Notes: a model not told the origin generated them from the letters alone. DNA of 64,000 nt from Vitreoscilla stercoraria DSM 513 (GCF_000382305.1 NZ_KB908031.1:18465-82464), one strand, 5' to 3'; positions 1-8,521 are shown, counted from the stretch's first letter. Translations and numbers: made by a program.

Positions 1-2
1 GT

Positions 3-1238
3 GTAGAGCAAGCGTTACAGGCCGCTTCTTGTGTCAATCAGCTCTACGAGTATTTGCCCAAACAAGCGCCTAAAGGCAAGGTTGTGGTGGTGGGTGCTGG
101 CAAAGCAGCGGCGGCGATGGCAGCGGAATTGGAGCGAGTTTGGCCTTATGCTGATGTGGCATTGAATGGTTTGGTCATTACCCGTTATGGGCATGGTTGC
201 GCCACGCAATGTATTGAAGTGGTCGAAGCCTCTCATCCTGTGCCCGATCATGCAGGGCAAGTGGCGGCGCAGCGTATTTTGGACAGCGTACAAAACTTAC
301 AGGCCGATGATTTGGTGATTGCTTTGATGTCAGGTGGGGCTTCGTCTTTGCTTGCTTTGCCTGTGGCGGGAATCAGCTTGGAAGACAAACGCGCTGTGAA
401 CAAAGCTTTGCTCAATAGTGGTGCGCCTATTGAGGCGATGAACGCCGTTCGCAAGCATTTGTCTGCCATTAAAGGCGGTCGTTTGGCGCAAGCGGCTTAT
501 CCTGCACAAATATTGACTTTGGCCATATCGGATGTGGTGGGCGATGATTTGAGTGTGATTGGCTCAGGTCCTACGGTGGCAGATGCCACGACATTTCAAG
601 AAGTGCATCAAATCATAGCGCAATACAATATTGCGTTACCTGCCAATATCCAGACGTATTTAGCCCAAGCCAATGCTGATTTGGAAACGCCTAAAACATT
701 GGAAAACAGTCAAGCCCATGTGATGATTACACCCAATCAAGTGTGTGAATCGGTGGCGATGTGGGCAAAAAATCAAAATGTGGATGTGTGGTATTTGGGC
801 GATCAAATCAGTGGCGAGTCCAAAGAGGTGGCATTGGTGATGGCGGGTATTGCCAAACACATACAAGCGAGTAAAGCAGCAAATTCTAAACCTGTATTGT
901 TGTTGTCAGGTGGAGAAACCACTGTAACGGTGAAAAATCCACATGGCAAAGGTGGGCGCAATACAGTATTTTTGTTGGCTTTGCTGTTGGCTTTGAAAGG
1001 ACAAAAAGGCATTCATGCGTTGGCGATTGATACCGATGGCATTGATGGCAGCGAAGACAATGCTGGTGCATGGATGGACGAGGCCAGTTATCAAGCGGCA
1101 CAAGCAGCTGGGCTTGATGGTGTGGCATTATTGGCGCAAGATTGTGCGTATGATTTTTTTCAACAACTAGACCAATTAATCATCACCACACCGACACGTA
1201 CCAATGTCAATGACTTTCGCGCGATTTTAATCACTTGA
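3..1238 (+). CDS. Glycerate 2-kinase (MOFRL/DUF4147 family), 5'-truncated by the window edge
   Basis: The reading frame is open to the left edge, so the true start lies outside; 411 residues are visible. The N-terminal DUF4147 domain shows VVVGAGKAAAAMA, then EASHPVPD, a MSGGASSL loop and AISDVVGDDLSVIGSGPT. The C-terminal MOFRL domain shows LLSGGETTVTV, GKGGRNTVF and a DTDGIDG motif. The family phosphorylates D-glycerate to 2-phosphoglycerate in the cytoplasm, in glyoxylate and tartrate catabolism; older annotations call it hydroxypyruvate reductase TtuD. A DUS copy (TTACAGGCCGCT, 15-26) is read in frame as LQAA. The stop lies 14 bases before gloB, so co-transcription is likely. The family is confident; the exact substrate is inferred. 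Confidence 0.88.
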   Translation, partial: VEQALQAASCVNQLYEYLPKQAPKGKVVVVGAGKAAAAMAAELERVWPYADVALNGLVITRYGHGCATQCIEVVEASHPVPDHAGQVAAQRILDSVQNLQADDLVIALMSGGASSLLALPVAGISLEDKRAVNKALLNSGAPIEAMNAVRKHLSAIKGGRLAQAAYPAQILTLAISDVVGDDLSVIGSGPTVADATTFQEVHQIIAQYNIALPANIQTYLAQANADLETPKTLENSQAHVMITPNQVCESVAMWAKNQNVDVWYLGDQISGESKEVALVMAGIAKHIQASKAANSKPVLLLSGGETTVTVKNPHGKGGRNTVFLLALLLALKGQKGIHALAIDTDGIDGSEDNAGAWMDEASYQAAQAAGLDGVALLAQDCAYDFFQQLDQLIITTPTRTNVNDFRAILIT

Positions 1239-1252
1239 TTGGGATAACAGAC

Positions 1253-2008
1253 ATGATGACGATAACCCCCATTCCCGCTTTTAATGACAATTATATTTGG
1301 CTCATGCAAGCAAACGAACAAGCTGTGTGCGTCGACCCTGGCGAAGCTGCACCTGTGTTGGCGTATTTGCAACAACATCGCTTGTCATTGCACAGTATTT
1401 TGATTACCCATCACCATAGAGACCACATAGGTGGCGTGGCAGATTTACAAGAGGCATTTCCCGATGCCATCATTTATGGTCCTGAGGATATTGCTTGTGT
1501 GACACAGGCAATGCAAGAAGGTGATGTGTTAGATGTTTTGGGTGAGCCTGTTGTGGTTTGGGAAGTTCCGGGACATACGCATAACCATATCGCTTATTTG
1601 TTGACCATCCACGGAACCGCTGCACCACATGTATTTTGTGGCGATACTTTATTTAGCGCAGGATGTGGACGGGTATTTTGTGGCACGATAGAGCAATTGC
1701 AACACAGTTTGGCACGTTTTCAGAGCTTGCCTGATGCCACTTTGTTTTATCCTGCTCACGAATACACTGCCAGCAATTTGCGTTTTGCCTTGAGCGTTGA
1801 GCCTGATAATCAAGCTGCTATTGCCGCTTTAGCAGTGGCAACCGACACGCCTACTTTACCTGTGACTTTGGCGCATGAAAAAGCCATCAATCCATTTTTG
1901 CGCTTAGACAGCGAGCAAATTCAACAACAAGTAGCGCTACAAGGCATGAGTATGATTAATGATGCGGCTGTATTTGCGTCATTGCGCCAATTGAAAAATC
2001 AATTTTAG
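1253..2008 (+). CDS. gloB: Hydroxyacylglutathione hydrolase (glyoxalase II)
   Basis: 251 residues, the usual length for GloB. It hydrolyses S-lactoylglutathione to D-lactate and glutathione, the second step of methylglyoxal detoxification in the cytosol. The metallo-beta-lactamase metal motif THHHRDH is at residues 52-58, GHT at 107-109, GDT at 130-132 and HEY at 169-171, which together give the two-metal site. The family start signature IPAFNDNYIW follows the chosen ATG; a second ATG at 1256 is equally possible. It sits directly behind the glycerate kinase and ends in an inverted-DUS hairpin. gshB for glutathione synthesis is only 2 kb away. Confidence 0.95.
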   Translation: MMTITPIPAFNDNYIWLMQANEQAVCVDPGEAAPVLAYLQQHRLSLHSILITHHHRDHIGGVADLQEAFPDAIIYGPEDIACVTQAMQEGDVLDVLGEPVVVWEVPGHTHNHIAYLLTIHGTAAPHVFCGDTLFSAGCGRVFCGTIEQLQHSLARFQSLPDATLFYPAHEYTASNLRFALSVEPDNQAAIAALAVATDTPTLPVTLAHEKAINPFLRLDSEQIQQQVALQGMSMINDAAVFASLRQLKNQF

Positions 2009-2027
2009 TAGATGTAATGGTGGTATG

Positions 2028-2060
2028 AAAAGCGTCCTGTAACGTTTACAGGACGCTTTT
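2028..2060. terminator. Inverted-DUS hairpin terminator
   Basis: A perfect 15-bp stem, AAAAGCGTCCTGTAA and its complement, with a 3-base loop and a T-run. It lies between gloB (+) and the leftward flavin reductase, so it can stop transcription from both sides. Each arm carries one DUS. Confidence 0.85.
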
Positions 2061-2236
2061 GTTGGTGTAGAAGTGGTCAAATTGGTTTTTAAATTATGCT
2101 TAAAGTAACATAATGCATTTAGAAGTCATTTCATATTCATCCATTGAAATATCCACTGATGGATTCTGATGAATTGAAAAAGCCACTGTTTATCAGTGGC
2201 TTGACACATAAAATATCAGTTTAAACTGAAAAGGAT

Positions 2237-2782
2237 TTAGTTCGCAGCGTCAGCAGTTTCTAAAGCTTGTACAAAAGTCGCCAATTTTTCCGCCACAATT
2301 GCTTGAATTTCCTCATTCACAATTACGCCTTCTTGGAAATTGTTTTGGAAGCTTGGCAAAGAATAGCTTGCTACCACTTCACCTTTGGCAAAACCAAAAT
2401 ATTTCAAGCCCACTTCCATGACATTACCACCGCCAAAACCGCCTGGAGAAGTTGACAATACCAACATTTTTTTGCCTTCTAAGAACGTCATATTGATGCG
2501 TGATACCCAATCCAAAATATTTTTGAATGCAGTATTAAAGTTCAAATTGTGTTCGGCCAAAGAAATAATAATGCCATCAGCGGCGTTGATTTCATCTAAG
2601 AAAGCTTGTGCTTGAGCTGGAAAGCCGTCTGCTTGGCGCTCTACGCTGTAAATCGGCATTTCAAAATCATTCAAGTCTAAAATACGAACTTGATGGTTTT
2701 CTATTTCACCTGCGACAAATGTTGCCAATTTTTGATTGATGGATTGCTTACTATTGCTTGCACCGAATGCCACGATGTTCAT
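2237..2782 (-). CDS. NAD(P)H-dependent FMN reductase, flavodoxin-like fold
   Basis: 181 residues. The N-terminal strand and phosphate loop read MNIVAFGASNSKQSIN, followed by a mid-protein AEHNLNFNTAFKNILDW segment and TSPGGFGGG at 111-119. These are the FMN-phosphate and isoalloxazine contacts of the NADPH-dependent FMN reductase family (ChrR, YieF, Lot6-like). Such enzymes reduce quinones, azo dyes or chromate in the cytosol, but the substrate cannot be read from sequence. It is monocistronic, convergent to gloB and divergent from the small exported protein at 2995. Confidence 0.82.
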   Translation of the reverse strand: MNIVAFGASNSKQSINQKLATFVAGEIENHQVRILDLNDFEMPIYSVERQADGFPAQAQAFLDEINAADGIIISLAEHNLNFNTAFKNILDWVSRINMTFLEGKKMLVLSTSPGGFGGGNVMEVGLKYFGFAKGEVVASYSLPSFQNNFQEGVIVNEEIQAIVAEKLATFVQALETADAAN

Positions 2783-2994
2783 GTTTTTTCCTTATGCGGA
2801 TGTGGGATATTAAAATGAAGTTGGCATTATAAGGAATGGTTCGCCGTCCTGAAAATAGTTAATTTGGCAACAATCATTAATTGAAAAGAAATCATATGGT
2901 ATTTTAGATGCAAGACAAAAGCATATTGCTTGAATTTAAAAGAGATATTGCTCAAAATGATGAGGCGCAGATGGTCAATCAAAAGGAGCCAGCA

Positions 2995-3498
2995 ATGGTA
3001 GGAAAATATTGGGGTTTGATGGTGTGTTTGAGCTTTACATCGCTGTATGTGCAAGGTCAAAGTGTGACAGTGCAACAATTACTCAGTCAAAAGGGGATGT
3101 CTTGCGATGTGGATAATAGCCATTTATTGCATTTGACGATGGGTGCTGTGGCATATGATGAGGGGTTTACATACCAGTTTATGCCGAGCAAGCAAACTTT
3201 GAAAGTCAAAGGGGTAAATTACACAGGCATACAAGCGGCGGAAGTTTTGAAAAGTGTCAATGGGCAACAATTGGCTTTGGGTGTGAATGTGGAGCGGTTT
3301 GGTTTGTATGTTAATCGAGTGGCTTTGAACGTGGTGTCGTCGCCTTATGAGAGTGTTGGTTATTATTGGGTGGCAGAAGGCAGTCCTGCGAAAAACCGTG
3401 CGGCTTTGAATGCCTTGTTTGGTCAGGGCAGTTGGCAAGACTATGTGAGTACAACGGGCGCTGGCAATACCCGAGTATCTTGTACCATTGCGGGATAA
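2995..3498 (+). CDS. Hypothetical exported protein, 167 aa
   Basis: I do not recognise a family. The start chosen has AAAAGGAG seven bases upstream and gives a signal-peptide-like N-terminus (MVGKYWGLMVCLSFTSL, then VQGQS as a possible cleavage region). Alternative starts at 2971 or 2908 would bury this signal peptide. The mature part is about 145 residues, beta-rich in appearance, with two cysteines (in MSCDVD near the start and VSCTIAG at the end) that could form a periplasmic disulfide. The 3' end lies 40 bases from the tRNA-Tyr gene on the other strand. Confidence 0.7.
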   Translation: MVGKYWGLMVCLSFTSLYVQGQSVTVQQLLSQKGMSCDVDNSHLLHLTMGAVAYDEGFTYQFMPSKQTLKVKGVNYTGIQAAEVLKSVNGQQLALGVNVERFGLYVNRVALNVVSSPYESVGYYWVAEGSPAKNRAALNALFGQGSWQDYVSTTGAGNTRVSCTIAG

Positions 3499-3538
3499 AC
3501 GGCCAAAAAAAAGCTGCCAATAGGCAGATAGTGTTCTG

Positions 3539-3622
3539 TGGTGGAGGGAGAAGGATTCGAACCTTCGAAGCTTTCGCAAGAGATTTACAGTCTCCCCCCT
3601 TTGGCCGCTCGGGAATCCCTCC
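3539..3622 (-). tRNA. tRNA-Tyr (GTA anticodon)
   Basis: The reverse complement folds as a class II tRNA. The acceptor GGAGGGA pairs with TCCCTCC, followed by discriminator A and an encoded CCA. The D-arm is TTCCCGAGCGGCCAAAGG, the anticodon GTA (complement of 3586-3588), with a long variable arm and the T-arm GGTTCGAATCC. It is 84 nt with CCA. D-arm and T-arm closely resemble E. coli tRNA-Tyr. Confidence 0.97.
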
Positions 3623-3945
3623 ACATCAGAAGTCGAATAATATAGTAAGCCTGATTGGGTGTCAAATCCAATCAGGCTAATTTTTGAATATTTTTCATAT
3701 ATTATTGATTTAAAAATAAAACCATTTTCAAATAAAATGTTCGATTAAACTATTTTGAATGGATCATGGTTGGTCAACGTGGTTTTGCCAGTCGAAAATA
3801 GGGATGTGGTCTTGCGTTAGAATAGGTTAAGCAGGGTAAACTGCCTCAAAACACCGCCTAGAGCCATTTATTTGGAATGATTTTGGCTGCGATAAGCACA
3901 ATAGCGGTGCTACAATGGCTCAAAACTTTACAGGACGCTCAATCA
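3623..3945. other. Intergenic region between tRNA-Tyr and gshB
   Basis: 323 bases without a credible gene. It holds the hairpin at 3648-3685 and a strongly AT-rich stretch at 3680-3760, which could contain the leftward tRNA promoter. A TACAAT hexamer at 3911-3916 is a plausible -10 for gshB. A DUS at 3928-3939 sits immediately before the gshB start; its AGGA could serve as the ribosome binding site. Confidence 0.6.
3648..3685 (+). terminator. Hairpin terminator AGCCTGATTGG / CCAATCAGGCT
   Basis: An 11-bp perfect stem with a 9-base loop, followed by AATTTTT on the + strand. It would end + strand transcripts that read from the 2995 gene across the antisense tRNA. It is not built from the DUS pair used elsewhere. 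Confidence 0.6.
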
Positions 3946-4899
3946 ATGAACATTTTATTCATTGCCGATGACATGGCAACATTCAAAGTTTACAAAGACA
4001 CCACCTATGTGATGATGCGCGAAGCGGCTCAACGCGGTCATCAATTGTTTCATTGTTACAGTGAAGACTTGTTCATTGCCGATGGCTTGGTCAAAGCACG
4101 GGTGCGTGGGTTTGAGTTTTTAGGCGCCACTCATGACAACGATCATGCGTGGGTTGATTATCAAGACCCACAAATATTGGCTTTGAATGAGTTGAATGCA
4201 GTTATCATGCGCACAGATCCGCCATTTAATATGCAATATTTGTATGCCACACAATTGTTAACCATGGCAGCGGAGCAAGGTGCAAGCGTCCTGAACAGTG
4301 GACAGGCGATGCGTGATTTCAACGAAAAATTGGCGATTTTGAATTTTTCTGAATTTACAGCGCCGACTTTGGTGACGACATCGAGTGCGCAAGTACGTGA
4401 ATTTTTAGCCGAACATGGCGACATCATTGTCAAACCATTGGACGGCATGGGCGGTATGGGCATTTTCCGCATTCGGCCAGACGATGCCAATATTGGCGCG
4501 ATTTTGGAAACTTTGTTATTGGGCGACAAACGCACCATCATGGCGCAGCGTTACATTCCTGAAATTGTGCAAGGCGACAAACGTGTGTTGGTCATCAATG
4601 GCAAACCGTTGCCATATGCTTTGGCACGTATTCCACAAAATGGTGAAACGCGTGGCAATTTGGCAGCAGGCGGAAAAGGTGTGGCGCAAGAGATGAGTGC
4701 GCGTGACATGGAAATTGCTGAAGCTTTGGCACCAGAATTGATGCGCCGCGGCATTGTGTTGGCGGGTTTGGATATTATTGGTGATTATTTGACCGAAGTG
4801 AATGTCACCAGTCCGACAGGTTTCCAAGAAATCATGAAGCAAAAAGGCTTGGATGTGGCGGCATTGTTCATTGATGCGGTTGAGGCACATGCAAAATGA
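3946..4899 (+). CDS. gshB: Glutathione synthetase
   Basis: 317 residues, matching bacterial GshB. It is an ATP-grasp ligase joining gamma-glutamylcysteine and glycine in the cytosol. The N-terminus MNILFIADDMATFKVYKDTT, the FNMQYLYATQLL segment, KPLDGMGGMGIFRI (glycine-rich ATP loop), GDKRVLVINGKPLPYALARIP and a C-terminal TEVNVTSPTGFQE metal-binding segment are all typical. A longer in-frame start at 3877 adds residues foreign to the family. The only Shine-Dalgarno-like sequence is the AGGA inside the DUS at 3928-3939. Its stop overlaps dgkA by four bases, so the two are translationally coupled. Confidence 0.96.
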   Translation: MNILFIADDMATFKVYKDTTYVMMREAAQRGHQLFHCYSEDLFIADGLVKARVRGFEFLGATHDNDHAWVDYQDPQILALNELNAVIMRTDPPFNMQYLYATQLLTMAAEQGASVLNSGQAMRDFNEKLAILNFSEFTAPTLVTTSSAQVREFLAEHGDIIVKPLDGMGGMGIFRIRPDDANIGAILETLLLGDKRTIMAQRYIPEIVQGDKRVLVINGKPLPYALARIPQNGETRGNLAAGGKGVAQEMSARDMEIAEALAPELMRRGIVLAGLDIIGDYLTEVNVTSPTGFQEIMKQKGLDVAALFIDAVEAHAK

Positions 4900-5309
4900 A
4901 TGATGACAAGCGTCCTGTAAGTTATGCAGAACAGATCAAAGGCACAACAGGCTTAAAACGCATTATCAATGCTTGTGGTTATTCTAAAGATGGCTTACAG
5001 GCCGCTTGTGAAGAGCAAGGCTTTCGGCAATTGTTGTGGTTGAATGCGGCATTGGTAATCGGTTTGTTGATTTTGAACTTTGGTTTGAATACCAAGCTGA
5101 TTTTATTGGGTGCGTCATTTTTGACTTTGATTGTCGAGTTGTTCAATACCGCCATTGAAGCGGCGGTAGACCACACCTCGCTGGACAAGCATCCATTGGC
5201 AAAACGAGCGAAAGACACGGGCTCAGCGGCACAGACTTTGGCTTTGTTGTTGTTGGCATGTGTTTGGACAATGGCTTTGTGGCGCGATTATGTGTCATTT
5301 TGGTTTTAA
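4896..5309 (+). CDS. dgkA: Diacylglycerol kinase
   Basis: 137 residues, slightly longer than the 122 of E. coli because of an N-terminal extension. It is an inner-membrane enzyme that recycles diacylglycerol to phosphatidic acid with ATP. The amphipathic N-terminus GLKRIINACGYSKDGL, an EEQGFRQ acid motif, the catalytic VELFNTAIEAAVD helix and three membrane segments are present. The start codon overlaps the gshB stop (ATGA). Two DUS copies are read in frame: AGCGTCCTGTAA gives KRPVS near the N-terminus, and TTACAGGCCGCT gives LQAA at about residue 35. Confidence 0.94.
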   Translation: MNDDKRPVSYAEQIKGTTGLKRIINACGYSKDGLQAACEEQGFRQLLWLNAALVIGLLILNFGLNTKLILLGASFLTLIVELFNTAIEAAVDHTSLDKHPLAKRAKDTGSAAQTLALLLLACVWTMALWRDYVSFWF

Positions 5310-5322
5310 TGAGAGAGAATAA

Positions 5323-5808
5323 ATGTTGAAAAAATGGATGGCGGCAGCCGTTTTGGTGGCAATCAGTGCCAGTGCACAAGCTCAAGTGGTGGCAGATGCC
5401 GCTTGGTCACGGATGACAGCAGCAACAGCGCCTACGGGCGTGGTATTTATGCAATTACACAATACGGGTAAAGAAGCGGATGCGTTGGTGTCTGCGACCA
5501 CACCGGTGGCGAAAAAAGTGGAGTTACACAATCATATCCATGACAATGGTGTGATGCGCATGCGCCAAGTGGCTCAAATTGAGGTGGCAGCAGAGGGTCA
5601 TGTGACTTTACAACCGGGTGGCTTGCATGTGATGTTGATGGGTTTGAAACAACCGTTGAAATTGCAACAAACGTTTCCGTTGGTGTTGAAATATGCATCA
5701 GGTCGCAGCCAAACGGTGACAGTGACGGTGAACAACGGCGAAGGCATGGTGTCGACGCATCAAAAAAATGGTGCCCATTCTCAGAATGAGCACCACAATC
5801 ACCATTGA
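5323..5808 (+). CDS. PCu(A)C-family periplasmic copper(I) chaperone
   Basis: 161 residues. A signal peptide (MLKKWMAAAVLVAISASAQA) is followed by a cupredoxin-like PCuAC domain. Copper ligands appear as ELHNHIHDNGVMRMR and GGLHVMLMGL, the H-M-X10-M and H-X-M pattern of the family. These chaperones deliver Cu(I) to the CuA site of cytochrome oxidase in the periplasm. A histidine-rich tail (HSQNEHHNHH) is an extra possible metal site. It follows dgkA by 13 bases and has GAGAG before its start, so it probably shares that transcript. Confidence 0.9.
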   Translation: MLKKWMAAAVLVAISASAQAQVVADAAWSRMTAATAPTGVVFMQLHNTGKEADALVSATTPVAKKVELHNHIHDNGVMRMRQVAQIEVAAEGHVTLQPGGLHVMLMGLKQPLKLQQTFPLVLKYASGRSQTVTVTVNNGEGMVSTHQKNGAHSQNEHHNHH

Positions 5809-5823
5809 TAATAGGGTTTTAGA

Positions 5824-7050
5824 TTAGGATTGAACCTCATCGACTTCAGGTCGGTGAGGAATAATCATATTCAAAATGATGGCCAATACCGCACACAAGC
5901 CCACGCCAGCGAAGCTGAAGCTGCCAATTTGCACCAACATACCGCCCACGCCTGTGGTCAAAACGGTGCTGACAATCACCAAATTCTTCGGATTCATCAA
6001 ATCCACTTTGGCATCAATCAAAGTTTTTAAGCCTAAAGACGCGATTGTACCAAACAACAAAATCATGATACCACCCATGACAGGCATTGGGATAGACGCC
6101 AATAAAGCGTTGAATTTACCAAAAAATGCCATGCACACCGCAAAAATCGCTGCCCAAGTCATAATCACTGGATTGCCATTTTTGGTAATCATCACCGCAC
6201 CTGTGACTTCGCCATAAGTGGTAACAGGAGGGCCACCAATCAAGCCTGCAAAACACACGCCCAAACCGTCGCCTGCCAAGGTTTTGTCCAAGCCCGGATT
6301 TTTAGTATAGTCTTTGCCTGTCACCTTGCCGACTGCCATGATGCCGCCGATGTGTTCAATGGCTGGGGCAATCGCCACCGGCAACATGAACAAAGCCGCT
6401 TGCCAATTGATTTCAGGTGTGTGGAACACAGGAACCGCAAACCAAGGCGCTGCGGCGATTTTATCCAAATCCACCAAACCCATGAAACATGCCAATACAT
6501 AACCTGAAGCCACGCCAATTAAAATCGGTACCAAGCGCATCATGCCTTTGGCGTAAACGGTTACTACTGTGGTGACTGCGAAGGTGAAGCCTGCCAAAAT
6601 CAACGATTGCGTGTAATCCACCACTTGGTTGCCGCCTGCTTTGCCCATCGCCATTTCACTGGCAACCATCGCAACAGACAAGCCAATCACCATAATCACA
6701 GGGCCAATCACCACCGGTGGCAGCAATTTGTTGACCGCTTCAATGCCGCCAAAGCGAATCATTAACGCAAAAATGAAATACATGAAGCCGGCACAAAACA
6801 GACCGAACATGGTCGCACCCATGCCCCAAGTTTGGATGGAATAGATGATGGGTGCAATGAATGCAAACGATGAGCCCAAAAAAATTGGCACTTGTCGTTT
6901 CGTGATGAGTTGAAACAACAAGGTGCCGACACCTGCTCCTAATAATGCCATGGCAGGGTTCAAACCCGTTAACAGGGGAACCAATACCAAGGCGCCAAAG
7001 GCGACAAATAAAATTTGCGCACCTGAGACAGCCAGCTTAAGCTGATGCAT
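5824..7050 (-). CDS. uraA: Uracil permease (NCS2 / UraA family)
   Basis: 408 residues with about 14 membrane segments. Family marks include the N-terminal QILFVAFGALVLVPLLTGLNP, FLGSSFAFIAP, the PVAIAPAIEHIGG motif with the substrate-contacting glutamate, and GLIGGPPVTTYGEVTGA. NCS2 uracil transporters are proton symporters of the inner membrane. The gene is alone on its strand; its C-terminus faces the copper chaperone with 15 bases between stops. The nucleobase assignment rests on the close match to UraA motifs. Confidence 0.92.
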   Translation of the reverse strand: MHQLKLAVSGAQILFVAFGALVLVPLLTGLNPAMALLGAGVGTLLFQLITKRQVPIFLGSSFAFIAPIIYSIQTWGMGATMFGLFCAGFMYFIFALMIRFGGIEAVNKLLPPVVIGPVIMVIGLSVAMVASEMAMGKAGGNQVVDYTQSLILAGFTFAVTTVVTVYAKGMMRLVPILIGVASGYVLACFMGLVDLDKIAAAPWFAVPVFHTPEINWQAALFMLPVAIAPAIEHIGGIMAVGKVTGKDYTKNPGLDKTLAGDGLGVCFAGLIGGPPVTTYGEVTGAVMITKNGNPVIMTWAAIFAVCMAFFGKFNALLASIPMPVMGGIMILLFGTIASLGLKTLIDAKVDLMNPKNLVIVSTVLTTGVGGMLVQIGSFSFAGVGLCAVLAIILNMIIPHRPEVDEVQS

Positions 7051-7136
7051 GCGACGTATCCTTAAAAAATTTTAATTTAAATTAACATGCGAATTATCGC
7101 AGTTTTTAGTCATTATTTCAGCAAGCAATTGCAATA

Positions 7137-7165
7137 AAGCGTCCTGTAAACTTTACAGGACGCTT
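7137..7165 (-). terminator. Inverted-DUS hairpin terminator after plsY
   Basis: A 14-bp perfect stem, AAGCGTCCTGTAAA and its complement, with a one-base spacer. It lies just beyond the plsY stop and before the uraA start region. Each arm contains one DUS. Confidence 0.8.
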
Positions 7166-7187
7166 GGAAGCTGCTGGAAAACAGTGA

Positions 7188-7799
7188 TTATGGCTGTTTT
7201 TGACCGATTTTGCTTTCTTTGCCCGAAAGCAAATTTTGGATGTTGCTTTTGTGGCGATACAACACCAATACCGCAATGGCAATCACCGCCACTGACCAAC
7301 TCGTTTCATCCATAAAATAAAACGACAGCACAGGGCTTAACACGGTAGCGACCAAAGCGGCCAATGAAGAGATTTTCAAACCAAAAGCCATGATTAACCA
7401 CACCATGGTGCAAATCAATGCCACCGGCCAGCTCAATGCATACAACACGCCCACAGCCGTAGCGACACCTTTACCGCCTTTGAAGCCAAAAAAGATGGGC
7501 CACATATGCCCCACCAATACCGCTACTGACACATAAGCGACTGTGGTGGTGGTAATAGAGCCTGCATCCCATAAGTATTTGGCAATCAACACCGCGACCA
7601 AGCCTTTTAAAGCATCGCCAAGCAAAGTCAACACCGCTGCTTTTTTCTTGCCGCTGCGCAACACATTGGTTGCTCCCGGATTGCCCGAGCCATAGCTGCG
7701 TGGGTCGGCCATGCCCATGGACTTGGATACAATCACTGCAAAAGACAGTGAGCCCAGCAAATAAGCCATTACTATGACCAAAATATCTACAATACCCAT
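7188..7799 (-). CDS. plsY: Acyl-phosphate:glycerol-3-phosphate acyltransferase
   Basis: 203 residues from the chosen ATG (MGIVDILVIVMAYLLGSLSFAVIVSK); the upstream ATG adds nine non-family residues. PlsY makes lysophosphatidic acid from acyl-phosphate in the inner membrane. The three family motifs are visible: YGSGNPGATNVLRSGKK, FFGFKGGKGVATAVG, and a C-terminal YRHKSNIQNLLSGKE. About six membrane segments. It is divergent from folB with 57 bases between starts, the same plsY-folB pairing seen in many betaproteobacteria. Confidence 0.95.
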   Translation of the reverse strand: MGIVDILVIVMAYLLGSLSFAVIVSKSMGMADPRSYGSGNPGATNVLRSGKKKAAVLTLLGDALKGLVAVLIAKYLWDAGSITTTTVAYVSVAVLVGHMWPIFFGFKGGKGVATAVGVLYALSWPVALICTMVWLIMAFGLKISSLAALVATVLSPVLSFYFMDETSWSVAVIAIAVLVLYRHKSNIQNLLSGKESKIGQKQP

Positions 7800-7856
7800 C
7801 GATTTTTCACTAAAATGCCAAAACAAAAATTTTACGCTGAGAAAGATGTACAGACA

Positions 7857-8204
7857 ATGGATATCATTTTTTTAAATGGCATGGGTGTGGAAACTTTGGT
7901 GGGCGTGTTTGAGTGGGAACGCCAAAAAAAGCAAAAATTGATGCTAGATGTGACAGTCGGTATGGCATCCAATGAGAACCGCCAAGATGATTTGGGCAAT
8001 ACCATTTCTTACGCAGACATTGCCCATTTGGTGCGTGATGATTTGCAAGGACAACAATTTCAATTGTTAGAAACGGTGGCAGAACACACGGCTCAATTGA
8101 TTTTGGCGCAAACTGGCGTGTTAGAAGTGACGGTGAAAGTGGTGAAACCGGGGATTTTGAGTGGGATTAAAGAAGTGGGCATTCAAATTACCCGTCAAAA
8201 ATAG
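7857..8204 (+). CDS. folB: Dihydroneopterin aldolase
   Basis: 115 residues. It converts 7,8-dihydroneopterin to 6-hydroxymethyl-dihydropterin in folate synthesis. The family pattern is MDIIFLNGMGVETLVGVFEWERQ, followed by the TISYADIAHLV helix, a LLETVAEHTAQLIL segment with the substrate-binding glutamate, and VKVVKPGILSGIKEVGI with the catalytic lysine region. The upstream in-frame ATG at 7815 would add 14 residues unlike the family. It ends at an inverted-DUS hairpin. Confidence 0.93.
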   Translation: MDIIFLNGMGVETLVGVFEWERQKKQKLMLDVTVGMASNENRQDDLGNTISYADIAHLVRDDLQGQQFQLLETVAEHTAQLILAQTGVLEVTVKVVKPGILSGIKEVGIQITRQK

Positions 8205-8241
8205 TCTGCCATGATGGTGGTGTGAAGGTTTTTTTATATGC

Positions 8242-8278
8242 AATAAGCGTCCTGTAAAGGTTTTACAGGACGCTTATT
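8242..8278 (+). terminator. Inverted-DUS hairpin terminator after folB
   Basis: A 17-bp perfect stem beginning AATAAGCGTCCTGTAAA, loop GGT, closing strand followed by TT. It ends the folB transcript and insulates the phn promoter. Confidence 0.85.
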
Positions 8279-8431
8279 TTTTTGTTTTTTTGTCATATCA
8301 ATATGATTTTTTAATCATTAAAAATTGTGTCTTTTTAAAAAATATCATGGGTTTGATGGGTATTTAGAGTGTGAGCACCCAATATTTTTTGAGCTTCTGA
8401 GCCTTTGTATTGGGTTATTTACTCATGTTGA

Positions 8432-8487
8432 TTGTCATATAAATTTCAAAAAACTGACATTGAGATGTCATGAAGTCATTTTATTCT
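8432..8487 (+). promoter_or_regulatory. Tandem PHO boxes and -10 of the phn operon
   Basis: Seven-base direct repeats of CTGTCAT type occur at exact 11-base steps: TTGTCAT at 8432, a weak ATTTCAA at 8443, CTGACAT at 8454 and ATGTCAT at 8465. The 7-4-7 layout is the PhoB operator. Ten bases after the last repeat is TATTCT (8482-8487), the spacing seen where PhoB replaces the -35. The predicted transcript starts near 8494. PhoB control is inferred from this geometry and from the phosphonate operon that follows. Confidence 0.8.
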
Positions 8488-8521
8488 TGCCCTCGTTTTA
8501 ATGAACACAGAGCAAGCAGCC

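Larger units (their letters stand above)
8205..8521. other. Intergenic region upstream of the phn operon
   Basis: 317 bases without a gene. The first part holds the folB terminator hairpin (8242-8278). The middle (8280-8420) is AT-rich with no feature I can name. The last 90 bases carry the PHO-box promoter of phnC. Confidence 0.7.

Noticed and set aside
3124..3624. Minus strand frame running through tRNA-Tyr and the 2995 gene
   Set aside because: It reads through a tRNA gene and is antisense to a better-supported exported protein with a good ribosome site.
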